Shown here one piece after another: positions 50,947 through 60,338 of a stretch of DNA of 64,000 nucleotides. This DNA comes from Akkermansia muciniphila. Lineage in GTDB: Bacteria; Verrucomicrobiota; Verrucomicrobiia; Verrucomicrobiales; Akkermansiaceae. Position numbers and translations under genes: made by a program. The first letter of the stretch is position 1; every line of letters starts with the position of its first letter. The DNA lies in contig CAMDAD010000001.1 in assembly GCA_945888515.1 (NCBI GenBank), positions 159,215 through 223,214 of the forward strand, written 5' to 3'. Below the pieces are notes generated by a model. It saw only the letters and a list, made by a program, of their open reading frames with translations. It ran no database searches and was not told the DNA's origin.

Positions 50947-53895
50947 TTAGTCGATGAAAATGAATTCGTTGAAGCTGAATACGGCGAGGCAGAATCGTTG
51001 CAGCGCGACATCTGGCGGCAGTTTTTCCTGTTGCTGCATGAGATCGAGAAACGCGAGAGCGCGTTTAACCTCCCCTTCCTGCGGGTCGCGTTGGAGGGCG
51101 AGTTGAAATGCCAAACGCACTTGCGCGGCAGGATCCGCGCCGCCCTCACGCAGCAGACGTTGCGAGAAAGCGAGGGCTTTTTCGTGGATAAAATCACTGT
51201 GAATCATGCCCAGGGCCTGAGTGGGCACGATGGTCGCGAAACGCACGGGGCAAGGATTGTCGGTATCCGCCTGATCGTGTTCGGTGAGCATGGGCACGGA
51301 GAGGGAGCGCTTGCTTACGGCGTAAACAGTGCGGCGATTGACTTGATCGGGTGCGCTCTTGCCCCACTTGCTGCCCTTGGTGGAGGAAGTGGCGAGCACT
51401 TCTTCCGGGATCGGCACAAAGATGCTAGGCCCGCCCAACTGCAGATTGAGTTCACCCGTTACGGCGAGGATGTTATCGCGCAATTCTTCAGATGTCATGC
51501 GCCGTGGGAGGAAACGCCACCACTGCTCATGGGCGGGATCTTTGGCAAGGTTCGCATCGTTTCTGCGGTTCGACATCTGATAGGCCGCCGAGTTCATGAT
51601 GAGTCGGTGCATGGCTTTCAGACTCCAGCCTTTTTCGACGAACTCCGTGGCGAGCCAATCTAACAATTGTGGATGGGTCGCAGTGGTGCCGAGAAAGCCG
51701 AAGTCGTTAGGCGAAGAAGACAGCCCGCGACCGAAGTGATGTTGCCACAACCGGTTCATCATCACGCGTGATGTGCGCGGGTTGTCCGGTCGGGTGATCC
51801 ACTGGGCCAGTGCCAGCCGCCGCCCGGAGCTTTGACGCGAGGCAGGTGCTTCGATTTTCGCGATTTCGCCCCCGAAGATCGCGGGAAACGCTGGCTGCAC
51901 TTCCTCGCCCTCAGCGTGGGCACTGCCGCGCAGATGGATGAAGGTAGCCGGCGACTGGGCCCCATTTTCCGCGACTGCGAGTGTCATTTCCTCTGGTTGG
52001 TCCAATTTGGCATCGAGTGCCGCAAGTTGATCTAACAACTTGCGGAATTCCTCCCGCTCCGCCGCCGCGAATTGCGGGTTGTCATTTGCCATCATTTCCC
52101 GGCGCAGAGAACGTCCCTTAATGGTCAAACCCATATCGAAGTATTGCCCGCCACCTGTTTGTTTGACATGAACGGCAATCACGTTGCGTCCCGTCTGCAA
52201 GGCAGCGATGAAGGCATCCGATGCCTCGATGGTATCGTAAGCGATGAGATACTTTTCTTTCCGATGCACTAACTGGCCATTGCAGTAAATTTCAATATCC
52301 TCGTCGTGATACAGAGACATGATCAGAGATGTCGGGATAGCCTCTAACAAAAACGTCGTTTGTAGCCAGATGTTCTTGCCGTTCCAGGGAGTCTTGGCCT
52401 TGGCATCGGGCACCGAGGTGCCGAATCCAGCGAGCCCTTCTTTCCAGCCCTGTGTTTCCGCGCGGAAGCCCACCGCATTCCAGTCGGCAGCGGGTTTGTC
52501 AAAGGTGTAATGCCATTTCCAAGGGCGTTGCCGCGCATCGGAAATCAAGGAGACATCCGCCGTGGGACCCGTGATACCTGCGGCATCCGTTCGACGACGA
52601 TATTCCTGCTCGGCCCGCGAAATTTGCTCGATGACTTTTTCTTTTTCCGCCTTCCACTGCTTGATTTGTTCCGGCCCTTGCGCGTGCGGTGCGGGCACTG
52701 GGCGAAGGTTTGCCTCGCCATTGCCCATGGGACTGATGTTGCGGAAAAATGCAGCGAGCTGGTAGTAATCTTTCTGCGGGATCGGGTCGCCCTTGTGATC
52801 ATGGCAGCGGGCACAACCGACGGTCATGCCGAGCATCGTCTCCGTGGTCACGCGGAGATTGTCATCGATGATATCAAAGGAATGCTGCAAGCGATCCGCG
52901 GGTTCGTCATCCCACTGCATCAAGCGGTGATAGCCCGTAGCAATGATCGAGTCGCGCGTCGGCTCGGCGATCTCATCCCCAGCAAGCTGTTCTAACAAAA
53001 AGCGATCGTACGGTTTATCCTGATTGAAGGCGTCAATTACGTAATCTCGGTAGCGCCACACCATCGACTTATTCGTATCGCGCTCGAATCCCTGTGACTC
53101 GGAATAGCGCACCAAATCAAGCCAATGGCGGCCCCATTTTTCTCCATACTGCGGCATCGCCAAGAGTCGGTCAATCTGCTTGCCCCACGCATCTGGGCTC
53201 TTGTCATTTTCAAAATCTTTGATCTGTGGGAGACTAGGGGCCAAACCTGTGAGATCCATTGCGGCGCGGCGCAACAACTCCGCCTTGCTGGCTGGCGGAT
53301 TCGCGACCAGACCGTGCTGCTGACGCTGAGCTTCGAGAAATCGGTCGATCGGATGCGCCAATCCCGCCACCGCAGGCACCGTTGGTCGCGCCATCGGCTT
53401 GTAGGACCAGTGCGCCTTTGTCTTCTCATTGACCGTCGTTACATCGGACATCGACTCGTGCACCTCGCGCATCAAATCCGCATCCTCCGGCGTCCACGCC
53501 GCACCATTCTGCAACCACTCGGCAACCAAAGCGATCTTTTCCTCCGAGAGCTTGTTTTTCGGCGGCATCTGCAGGTCGTCATTACGATAGGAAATTACTT
53601 CCAGCAACAAACTCTGCGCCGGCTTTTTTTCATCGTAGGCCGATCCATGCTCCCCGCCTATGAGCAGGCCTTTGCGACTGATGAGCTGCAGACCGCCTTT
53701 GATCTTATAGCCGCCTTTGCCATCACTACCGCCATGGCACTCGATGCAATGCTCCTCTAGGATCGGCTTTACGCGGTCGCGAAAAAACGCCACGTCTTCT
53801 GGACTTTGCGCACTGGCTCTCAAGCCCAAGCTCAATGGCGCGATCCACCACATGTGGAAGAACGAAAAAGATCGACGGAACAACGGCAGCATCAT
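50947..53895 (-). CDS. Cytochrome-like PSCyt1-DUF1549-DUF1553 protein
   Basis: A 982-residue secreted protein. Signal peptide (FFHMWWIAPLSLGLRASAQ), then a c-type heme motif CIECH in the PSCyt1 domain, a LamG-like middle region (about 470-590), DUF1549 with a second CARCH heme motif (about residue 360, MTVGCARCHDHKGDP) and DUF1553 near the C-terminus (SRVMMNRLWQHHFGRGL, PDQVNRRTVYA). Electron-transfer role likely. Upstream, in the same direction, is the PAS-AraC regulator; downstream the DUF1501 gene. Confidence 0.94.
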   Translation of the reverse strand: MMLPLFRRSFSFFHMWWIAPLSLGLRASAQSPEDVAFFRDRVKPILEEHCIECHGGSDGKGGYKIKGGLQLISRKGLLIGGEHGSAYDEKKPAQSLLLEVISYRNDDLQMPPKNKLSEEKIALVAEWLQNGAAWTPEDADLMREVHESMSDVTTVNEKTKAHWSYKPMARPTVPAVAGLAHPIDRFLEAQRQQHGLVANPPASKAELLRRAAMDLTGLAPSLPQIKDFENDKSPDAWGKQIDRLLAMPQYGEKWGRHWLDLVRYSESQGFERDTNKSMVWRYRDYVIDAFNQDKPYDRFLLEQLAGDEIAEPTRDSIIATGYHRLMQWDDEPADRLQHSFDIIDDNLRVTTETMLGMTVGCARCHDHKGDPIPQKDYYQLAAFFRNISPMGNGEANLRPVPAPHAQGPEQIKQWKAEKEKVIEQISRAEQEYRRRTDAAGITGPTADVSLISDARQRPWKWHYTFDKPAADWNAVGFRAETQGWKEGLAGFGTSVPDAKAKTPWNGKNIWLQTTFLLEAIPTSLIMSLYHDEDIEIYCNGQLVHRKEKYLIAYDTIEASDAFIAALQTGRNVIAVHVKQTGGGQYFDMGLTIKGRSLRREMMANDNPQFAAAEREEFRKLLDQLAALDAKLDQPEEMTLAVAENGAQSPATFIHLRGSAHAEGEEVQPAFPAIFGGEIAKIEAPASRQSSGRRLALAQWITRPDNPRTSRVMMNRLWQHHFGRGLSSSPNDFGFLGTTATHPQLLDWLATEFVEKGWSLKAMHRLIMNSAAYQMSNRRNDANLAKDPAHEQWWRFLPRRMTSEELRDNILAVTGELNLQLGGPSIFVPIPEEVLATSSTKGSKWGKSAPDQVNRRTVYAVSKRSLSVPMLTEHDQADTDNPCPVRFATIVPTQALGMIHSDFIHEKALAFSQRLLREGGADPAAQVRLAFQLALQRDPQEGEVKRALAFLDLMQQQEKLPPDVALQRFCLAVFSFNEFIFID

Positions 53896-53980
53896 AAGGT
53901 TTTAGGGCAGGAAAACAATTCAGAATATAGCACAACGGATCTGCTTGACCAGAGTCGCGACTGCCAATTATCGGAACTAT

Positions 53981-54721
53981 TCAGCCACGGCGCGGAGGGG
54001 CGTAACGACGGCGATACTCCATCGGCGAGAGCCCTGTGCGCTGTCGGAACTGACGGGAAAAAGCGCTCTGATCACAAAACCCGAACTCCTCGGCAATGGC
54101 GGCGATGTTTTTAGAAGTTCCCGTCAAGGCATCGCAAGAACGCTGGATGCGCGTATTGATCCAAAACTCCTGAGCCGACATTCCGAAAACCTCGTGAAAC
54201 TTGCGATTGAGATGGCGCTGCGATAGACCGGCCGCCTTCGTCAGTTCATCCAGATCCACCGCCTCATGGAAATGGCGTTGGATGTATTCAGCCGCCTTCC
54301 CCACGCCGGCGCCCTCCGCCCACGGTCGAAAATAATCACCGTGCGATTGCAAGGTCCCCATAATTCCGATCACACAGCCGCTCTTATCAAACACTGGCAT
54401 CTTGTTGGTCGTGATCCAATCAAAACCACCACAAGCCGATGGCAGCATCTCCACAAGATTCAACAAGGGCTCACCCGAGGAGAGAATGCGTTCATCATCA
54501 ATGGCAAATTTATCCGCGATCAGCTTCGGATAAAAATCATAGTTCGTGCGGCCTATCATCTCACTCGCGCTTTGCAGGCCGAGGCGTTCGGCGAATTTCT
54601 GACTCACCGCGATGTGACGGCAGAGCTGATCTTTCACAAAAAAATGAATGCCATGCAACGCATCCACCAATTGCAGCAACTGGCTGGCATCGTGAACACG
54701 CAAAAAAAACTCACGCTGCAT
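53981..54721 (-). CDS. PAS-domain AraC-family transcriptional regulator
   Basis: A 246-residue regulator. Residues about 15-125 are a PAS sensor (DALHGIHFFVKDQLCRHIAV, SEMIGRTNYDFYP, KSGCVIGIMGT), then a double helix-turn-helix of the AraC type (LDELTKAAGLSQRHLNRKFHEV and IAEEFGFCDQSAFSRQFRQ, LSPMEYRRRY). The start at 54721 has a good ribosome-binding site (GGAAAGG seven bases upstream) and leaves 123 bases to the divergent SOUL gene; an ATG at 54835 would leave nine. It is 85 bases upstream of the DUF1549 gene and may control it. Confidence 0.87.
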   Translation of the reverse strand: MQREFFLRVHDASQLLQLVDALHGIHFFVKDQLCRHIAVSQKFAERLGLQSASEMIGRTNYDFYPKLIADKFAIDDERILSSGEPLLNLVEMLPSACGGFDWITTNKMPVFDKSGCVIGIMGTLQSHGDYFRPWAEGAGVGKAAEYIQRHFHEAVDLDELTKAAGLSQRHLNRKFHEVFGMSAQEFWINTRIQRSCDALTGTSKNIAAIAEEFGFCDQSAFSRQFRQRTGLSPMEYRRRYAPPRRG

Positions 54722-54844
54722 CGCAAGCCTTTCCCTGTCATCGTTCTGATTCACGCCTACCCTACTCCCCTCGGGCTCCTTGTTTTTCAAAAATCTCTCC
54801 ACATTAGCTTGCGTATGCGGGAGTTGCTGGTTCATTATCAGCAA

Positions 54845-55429
54845 ATGAAACACCTGATTCTCCTGCTTCCTTGTGTCGTCCTGCTGAGCTCCTGCGTTTC
54901 GCATGGTCAGGCCAATCCCGCCACGGTGCCAGCCTATGTCAGCGAGGCACCGCTTCCTGAAGGATGGCCAGCGCCTGGGCCCTACGATCAGGTCACCACC
55001 AAGACCCTTCCCGCCTACCGCGCGGCTTTTGCCAAAGCTGGTGGCCGCGGCACCTCGTTCTGGACGCTGTTCCTTCATATTCAGAAAAACAAGATTCCCA
55101 TGACTTCACCCGTGGAAATGAGCATGACGGAAAATGACACCAACCTCGAAATGGCATCCATGGCTTTTCTTTACCAGAACGATCAGGTGGGTAAGGCTGG
55201 CGTGGCCGGTGCTGTGGAGGTCAAGGACGTGCCTAAAACCGATGTGCTGAGCTACACTTGGCAAGGCCTCGATAGCAAAGAAAACGTCGCTAAAGCCAAA
55301 GCTGCCATCGATGCCGCACTCGCGGAGAAAAAACTCACACTCGCACGGTATCGCCTACTCGGTTACAACGGCCCCGCGACTCCTAAGCAAAAAGCCACTT
55401 GGGAATTGCAAGCGCTTCTCAAAGAGTAA
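54845..55429 (+). CDS. SOUL-family heme-binding lipoprotein
   Basis: A 194-residue lipoprotein: signal peptide with lipobox LSSC (HLILLLPCVVLLSSC), then a SOUL domain with YDQVTTKTLPAYRAAFA, FWTLFLHIQKNKIPMTSPVEM, EVKDVPKTDVLSYTWQG and the typical YNGPATP near the end. SOUL proteins bind heme in other organisms; whether this one does is unknown. Divergent from the PAS-AraC regulator, which may control it. Confidence 0.88.
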   Translation: MKHLILLLPCVVLLSSCVSHGQANPATVPAYVSEAPLPEGWPAPGPYDQVTTKTLPAYRAAFAKAGGRGTSFWTLFLHIQKNKIPMTSPVEMSMTENDTNLEMASMAFLYQNDQVGKAGVAGAVEVKDVPKTDVLSYTWQGLDSKENVAKAKAAIDAALAEKKLTLARYRLLGYNGPATPKQKATWELQALLKE

Positions 55430-55596
55430 GCGCAACCGCTCCCGCGATCCTTACCATGCTCGGATCTGTCTCCCATCACTCCGTGGCTATAGGAGAAATA
55501 TCGCCATCCTAATGCCCGCGGCGTAAAAGATTTTATCCTCGCCAATCCTTCTGCAGTTGCTAAAACTAGCGCGCAGCGTCCTTCTCAAGGGTCATT

Positions 55597-57477
55597 ATGG
55601 GTCACAGCACTATTCAGAAAAAATCGGCACAATGGAAACTGGCGCTCGCTGCTTTGGGAATCGTGTTTGGTGACATCGGCACCAGCCCACTCTACGCGTT
55701 TCGCGAGTGTTTTGCCGATCACGTAGACTCTACCGCGCAAAACTTATGCGGTGCCGCCTCGCTGATGCTGTGGTCCTTGATCACGATCGTTTCCTTCAAA
55801 TACGTGACCTTGATCCTGCAGCTCGACAACAAAGGCGAGGGCGGCATTTTATCTCTCTCCGCATTGGTGCGTGGCAGTCGAATGGCGCAGGGGCTGCGCG
55901 ATCGTCCTTGGGTGTTCGCTGTGGGCTTGTTAGGCGGAGCGCTCATTTATACCGACGGCATGATCACCCCGGCCATTTCCGTTCTCTCGGCGGTAGAAGG
56001 GCTAACGGTGAAGGCACCCAACCTGGCAGGTTCGGTCGTGCCTATCGCTCTGGGTATTATTGTCGGAATTTTTGCGATTCAACGTCATGGCACGGGCAAG
56101 GTAGGCGTGCTGTTTGGTCCTATCATTTTGCTCTGGTTTGTCACTCTCGGCGTTCTCGGCCTGCGATGGATCATCGCCTGCCCTTCGGTCCTGTGGTCGT
56201 TGAACCCGATCAATGGCATACGATTTTTGTATCATGAATACACGCATGCCATACCGATTTTAGCGGCGGTATTTCTCTCAGTTACCGGCGGTGAGGCACT
56301 CTATGCGGATCTCGGGCATTTTTCTGCTGCGGCCATTCGACGTGCTTGGTATTTCGTGGCCTTTCCCGGACTTGCGCTGAATTACCTCGGTCAGGCCGCC
56401 CTGATGCAGGTGCGTCCGGAATCGACCCACTCGTTCTACAATTTGGTATCGGAATCAGGCATTCTTCCGCTCACGATTCTCGCCACTGCTGCCGCGATCA
56501 TCGCCAGTCAGGCATTGATTTCTGGGGCATTTTCGCTCACCTCCCAGGCGATCCAGTTGGGCTGCCTGCCGCGTCTGCGCATGCTTTACACATCCGAGAC
56601 GGAAAAAGGACAGGTCTACCTGCCGCCCGTGAATTGGTTCCTCATGCTGGCGTGTTTGTTCCTGGTTACGAAGTTTGAAAGATCCGGCAATCTCGCAGCT
56701 GCGTATGGCATTGCTATATCACTGACCATGACCGTGACGACTCTGTTGTTTTATCAAGCCTCGCGCACCGTGTGGCACTGGGCACCCTGGAAGAGTAAAC
56801 TGGTGACTGGAGCGTTTTTGCTGATTGATCTTGGATTCCTATTCGCCAATAGTGCAAAAATTCTCAACGGTGGATGGATGCCATTGGCGGTGGCATTCGT
56901 GATCATTTTCCTGATGACCACCTGGCGCTGGGGGCGCGCGCGCTTGGGCAAACGCATGGAGAAAACCTCGATCCCTGCACAGATACTGATCGATGACCTC
57001 ACGCGCAAAAACGTTCATCGGGTCGCGGGCACTGCCTTTTACATGTGCGGCAAAACGGGAGGCATTCCCCTGGCCTTGCTCCACAATCTCAAACACAATC
57101 AAGTTCTTCACGAGCGAGTGATCCTGCTGCATGTGGAAACGCTGGATGCTTCGCATGCCGTCCCAGAAGAACGATCCGACCTGCAAGAACTGGGTCAGGG
57201 ATTCAGCTTGTTGCACCTGCGTTTCGGCTTTAGCGAAACGCCTAACGTGCCCGCCGCACTCAAGGAATGCATGACGGGAGACATCAAATACGAACCGAAT
57301 CGCTCGACATTCTTTCTCGGCCGCGAAACCTATGCGGTCAGTCGCAACCTGAATGCTTGGGAGAGATTCCGCTTGGTCATTTTCGCTTGGATGACGCGCA
57401 ATGCCACACCAGCGACCGCTTATTTTTCCCTTCCTGCCTCTCGCGTGGTCGAACTGGGTGCACAAATATCCCTGTGA
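55597..57477 (+). CDS. kup: KUP-family potassium transporter
   Basis: A 626-residue potassium-proton symporter. The N-terminus ALGIVFGDIGTSPLYAFRECF is the family signature; about 12 transmembrane helices follow, including YTDGMITPAISVLSAVEGL and GGEALYADLGHF, and a soluble C-terminal domain from about residue 450. The ATG has a purine-rich AAGG just upstream. Azurin starts 46 bases after the stop. Confidence 0.96.
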   Translation: MGHSTIQKKSAQWKLALAALGIVFGDIGTSPLYAFRECFADHVDSTAQNLCGAASLMLWSLITIVSFKYVTLILQLDNKGEGGILSLSALVRGSRMAQGLRDRPWVFAVGLLGGALIYTDGMITPAISVLSAVEGLTVKAPNLAGSVVPIALGIIVGIFAIQRHGTGKVGVLFGPIILLWFVTLGVLGLRWIIACPSVLWSLNPINGIRFLYHEYTHAIPILAAVFLSVTGGEALYADLGHFSAAAIRRAWYFVAFPGLALNYLGQAALMQVRPESTHSFYNLVSESGILPLTILATAAAIIASQALISGAFSLTSQAIQLGCLPRLRMLYTSETEKGQVYLPPVNWFLMLACLFLVTKFERSGNLAAAYGIAISLTMTVTTLLFYQASRTVWHWAPWKSKLVTGAFLLIDLGFLFANSAKILNGGWMPLAVAFVIIFLMTTWRWGRARLGKRMEKTSIPAQILIDDLTRKNVHRVAGTAFYMCGKTGGIPLALLHNLKHNQVLHERVILLHVETLDASHAVPEERSDLQELGQGFSLLHLRFGFSETPNVPAALKECMTGDIKYEPNRSTFFLGRETYAVSRNLNAWERFRLVIFAWMTRNATPATAYFSLPASRVVELGAQISL

Positions 57478-57522
57478 AGTTTTGATTGCGTGAGAGCGAA
57501 TTTTTGCTTCATTGAGTGCCGT

Positions 57523-57966
57523 ATGAAAACTTTCTTGCCGATCGTGCTCACAGCCATGCTCACGTCCCTGCATGCGGCTCCACCGCCCATCAAGGTGGAA
57601 GTCACCGTCAACGACCAGATCCGCTTCAGCACGAAAAAACTCGATGCCAAAGTCGGTGTCCCCATGGAAATCACTGTCAAGCATGTCGGCAAAATCCCCA
57701 AAGCCAGCATGTCCCACAATCTCGTGATCCTGAAACCAGGCTCGATGGTAGCGATGGTATCGGCAAAATGCGGTCAGGCTAAGGACAACAACTACATCGC
57801 CACCGATGCCGAGACCAAGACTGCTATCGTCGCCTATGCACCGCAGTTAGGGCCCGGCGAAATGCATGTGATCAAATTCACTCCCAAGGAAGCCGGCGAA
57901 TATCCATTCCTCTGCACTTTCCCCGGACACTTCGGAGAAATGAATGGAGTGATTACGGTAAAATAA
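57523..57966 (+). CDS. Azurin-type blue copper protein
   Basis: A 147-residue secreted cupredoxin. Signal peptide (KTFLPIVLTAMLTSLHAA), then the beta-sandwich with the first copper His in MSHNLVI and the C-terminal loop CTFPGHFGEM carrying the Cys, His and Met ligands. Electron carrier between redox partners in the periplasm; no partner gene is adjacent. The ATG at 57523 gives the signal peptide. Confidence 0.94.
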   Translation: MKTFLPIVLTAMLTSLHAAPPPIKVEVTVNDQIRFSTKKLDAKVGVPMEITVKHVGKIPKASMSHNLVILKPGSMVAMVSAKCGQAKDNNYIATDAETKTAIVAYAPQLGPGEMHVIKFTPKEAGEYPFLCTFPGHFGEMNGVITVK

Positions 57967-58207
57967 CGTACCACACTATCGAGTCGCTTAAGTCGTAAAA
58001 ATCGTTTGCATCGTAAAAAACGAGCTAACTTGATGAAGTGAAGATCGGCCGCCGATTCGCCTCAAACGCACCGCAGCATGATCTTTACGAACTCTTAACA
58101 AAACTGCGCGAAACTTCCATGAGACGTCGGAGTTTGATCGGGTGTAGCGGATCGCTACGTGAATCCGCACCTTACAGTAAAAACATACCAACCAAAAAAC
58201 AACTTAT

Positions 58208-58576
58208 ATGAAATCATACCTGAACATCATCAGTGCAATGGCTATCGCCACCTCGCTCGCATGCGCCCAAGACGCTCCGAAAGGTCCGAAGCCGCCCGGC
58301 AAAGGTCATCCCGCCCCTGAAGAAATCTTCAAAAAGCTCGATGCCGATAGCAGCGACTCCGTCAGCTTGGAGGAATTCAAAGCCAGCCCCCGTGCCAAAG
58401 AGAATCCCGAAAAAGCCGAGGAGATGTTCAAGAAAATCGACAAAGACGGCAACGGCGAGCTGAGCCTCGAAGAGTTCAAGAGCCACCGCCCCCCGCACAG
58501 ACCCGGCAAAGGTGGCCCCGGCGGACCACGCAAGCCTAGCAAGCCAACAGGCGAAGGCGCACCTCCCGCTCAGTAA
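58208..58576 (+). CDS. Secreted EF-hand calcium-binding protein
   Basis: A 122-residue protein with a signal peptide (KSYLNIISAMAIATSLACA) and two EF-hand loops: residues 45-56 (DADSSDSVSLEE) and 78-89 (DKDGNGELSLEE). The first loop has Asp where Gly is usual. The C-terminus is Pro/Gly/Lys-rich. Such small EF-hand proteins are frequent in Verrucomicrobia; role unknown. A strong terminator follows. Confidence 0.87.
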   Translation: MKSYLNIISAMAIATSLACAQDAPKGPKPPGKGHPAPEEIFKKLDADSSDSVSLEEFKASPRAKENPEKAEEMFKKIDKDGNGELSLEEFKSHRPPHRPGKGGPGGPRKPSKPTGEGAPPAQ

Positions 58577-58591
58577 ACGGAATCATTTCAG

Positions 58592-58626
58592 CGCTCCACG
58601 GCCCTACCGGTCGTGGAGCGTTTTTT
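58592..58626 (+). terminator. Intrinsic terminator of the EF-hand gene
   Basis: A perfect nine-base-pair stem (58592-58600 with 58612-58620), an eleven-base loop and six T residues at 58621-58626. Confidence 0.9.
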
Positions 58627-58937
58627 GTCCTGAAGCAAAAGCTACGTTTCGTAAGCGAACACCGAATCGCAGAATGCGCGAAGTTCACGCACGGATCACA
58701 AGCCCGAAACTCCCTACAGATGCGCACGCTGACCCAGTTTCACAAATCCCCTTGAATCATCTGCGAATATGATGTTAGAGCATGCATCTATTGTTTCTGT
58801 TCCTTTGAATCCTCGAAGCGATTCAGTATCGTTCGTTGGCTCGGAAATAATTCCATTGCATCCAGAGTAGTGAGACGATTGGCTAGACAGTCATCACCCC
58901 ACAATGGCAGTCATGCCCCCTTCGACCCACTCGTTGA
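58627..58937. other. Intergenic region, no gene seen
   Basis: About 310 bases between the EF-hand terminator and the stop of the GntR-type regulator. It contains a short stretch (58917-58932) resembling the end of the regulator gene (58961-58976); otherwise nothing recognised. Confidence 0.4.
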
Positions 58938-59999
58938 CTATGGCGCTGGACCGATGGTTCCTCCTTCGATGAACTCCGCCTTGATGGAGGTATTTCGGCG
59001 GTCGTCTTTGCCACGCGCCACGTTGTAAACCCAGCGGACGACGCGGGCGACCAGCGTGCGCGGATGCCAATGGATGTGCGCGATGCCAGGCCGGCTCCAT
59101 GTGAAGCACGGGTTGGGATCCATGCAGACTAAGGAGACATTCCGTGGCGCGGACAGCCCGCGTTGCGCAAGAAACTGTAACACCGCGTAAAAAAGCGATG
59201 CCTCATCAATGATCAGCGCAGTCGGCGGCGTCCGGCCGAAGAGTGAATCGAGGCAGCGGTGAAAATCATCGATCGTATCCTCCCAATCGGGCAGATTGTA
59301 GGAACCTGTGCGGATGCCGTGGGCTTCGAGTCCATCAAGAAAGGCCTGTTCCTGGCCGCCCGGTAGGGGCTTCCTGCGGTCTTCGCGCACCAGCATGACC
59401 ATGCGACTGTGCCCAAGATTAACCAGCCGATTCACCGCGTTGGTGATCGCGGGCGACTTGCGGATGGTGGCTCCTGCAAGCGGGAGCCCCGCCGACCGGC
59501 CTGCCAGCGCGAAAGCAGGAACATCACCCTGCGCGAACCACTCGAGCACGGGGCGTGATCCCGCAATCACCAACCAAGCATCCGAAGGATGGTCGCGCAC
59601 GTAGCGCTTCAGACGGTTCAGGTCGAAGTCGAGGTCCATAAGCGTCTTAGTTGCGAAGGCCACGGCATGCCCGTTGATCTCGAGTTGGTCGAGAATGTCG
59701 CGATGGTAAGAAACACTCCGGTCGTCTTCCTCGAAAGGCAGGATCGTTACTCGGAAACCGGCGGGATTCTGCTGCTCGGGCAGTTGTGCTTTACAGCATC
59801 TCCCGCTGCCATGTGACACAAGGAACTCGCTTTTTTCCAGCAAACTCAGCGCGGCACGCATCGTCTTGTGGTTCACTCCCAGGCGCTCGGCCAGGAGCCG
59901 GTAGCCGGGTATTTCATCCCGCAGCCCCCCTCGTAAAATTTCACTGCGGAGATGGGCCTCCACTTGCTCGGCGACGGATTTCGGAACGAACGGCTTCAC
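58938..59999 (-). CDS. GntR-type regulator with LacI-like sensor domain
   Basis: A 353-residue regulator. The N-terminal winged helix (about 8-75) has EQVEAHLRSEILRGGL, YRLLAERLGVNHKTMRAAL and a GSGR wing, as in the GntR family; residues 80-353 form a periplasmic-binding-protein-like domain of the LacI/GalR kind (ILDQLEINGHAVAFATKTL, NRLVNLGHSRMVMLV, PPTALIIDEASLFYAVLQFL). The start is GTG at 59999. It is divergent from the large repeat protein at 60339, with two ACTAGACCC copies in the shared promoter region, so that protein is its likely target. Inducer unknown, probably a sugar. Confidence 0.87.
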   Translation of the reverse strand: MKPFVPKSVAEQVEAHLRSEILRGGLRDEIPGYRLLAERLGVNHKTMRAALSLLEKSEFLVSHGSGRCCKAQLPEQQNPAGFRVTILPFEEDDRSVSYHRDILDQLEINGHAVAFATKTLMDLDFDLNRLKRYVRDHPSDAWLVIAGSRPVLEWFAQGDVPAFALAGRSAGLPLAGATIRKSPAITNAVNRLVNLGHSRMVMLVREDRRKPLPGGQEQAFLDGLEAHGIRTGSYNLPDWEDTIDDFHRCLDSLFGRTPPTALIIDEASLFYAVLQFLAQRGLSAPRNVSLVCMDPNPCFTWSRPGIAHIHWHPRTLVARVVRWVYNVARGKDDRRNTSIKAEFIEGGTIGPAP

Positions 60000-60338
60000 G
60001 CATCAACTAGACCCTAAGGGCGTTTGGTGTCGAGAGAAAAAGATCCCGCCGCAGCACCAGTGGGTTCGCGTGAAAATCACACGGCAGAGAGCGCACCATC
60101 CGCGCGCGATAGCAGGAATCTTTGACTAGACCCAAAAAGGTGCTGGTAGCTAGGAAAAAATAATTTGCAGCCACCGACGGCTTGCATCAGCATGTAATTA
60201 TAGCCGTTGGATATTGGTGAAAAAATCTGAAGCCAATCTCATCCCCGACTACTGCCTCCTAATCCCTGAACCCCTGATTTTCCAGACGCCCAACCCATCA
60301 TCTTCTACCGACCTTTCGACCTTCAAACTTCTATCTCC
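60000..60338. promoter_or_regulatory. Divergent promoter region with ACTAGACCC repeats
   Basis: About 340 gene-free bases between the GntR-type gene and the repeat protein. The nine-mer ACTAGACCC occurs twice in the same direction (60006-60014 and 60125-60133), each followed by an A-rich then G-rich end (AAGGG, AAAAAGG). The first copy is 7 bases from the regulator's start codon. Candidate operators. Confidence 0.5.

Noticed and set aside
54722..54835. Longer N-terminus of the PAS-AraC regulator
   Set aside because: It would leave only nine bases to the divergent SOUL start, and the ATG at 54721 has a better ribosome-binding site.
55430..55596. Possible c-di-AMP or potassium riboswitch upstream of kup
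   Set aside because: The leader has none of the conserved blocks of the ydaO or ykkC-type motifs that I could recognise, and no clear terminator precedes the start.
56839..57717. 292-codon minus-strand open frame opposite the end of kup and azurin
   Set aside because: Crosses two well-supported genes and shows no recognisable domain.
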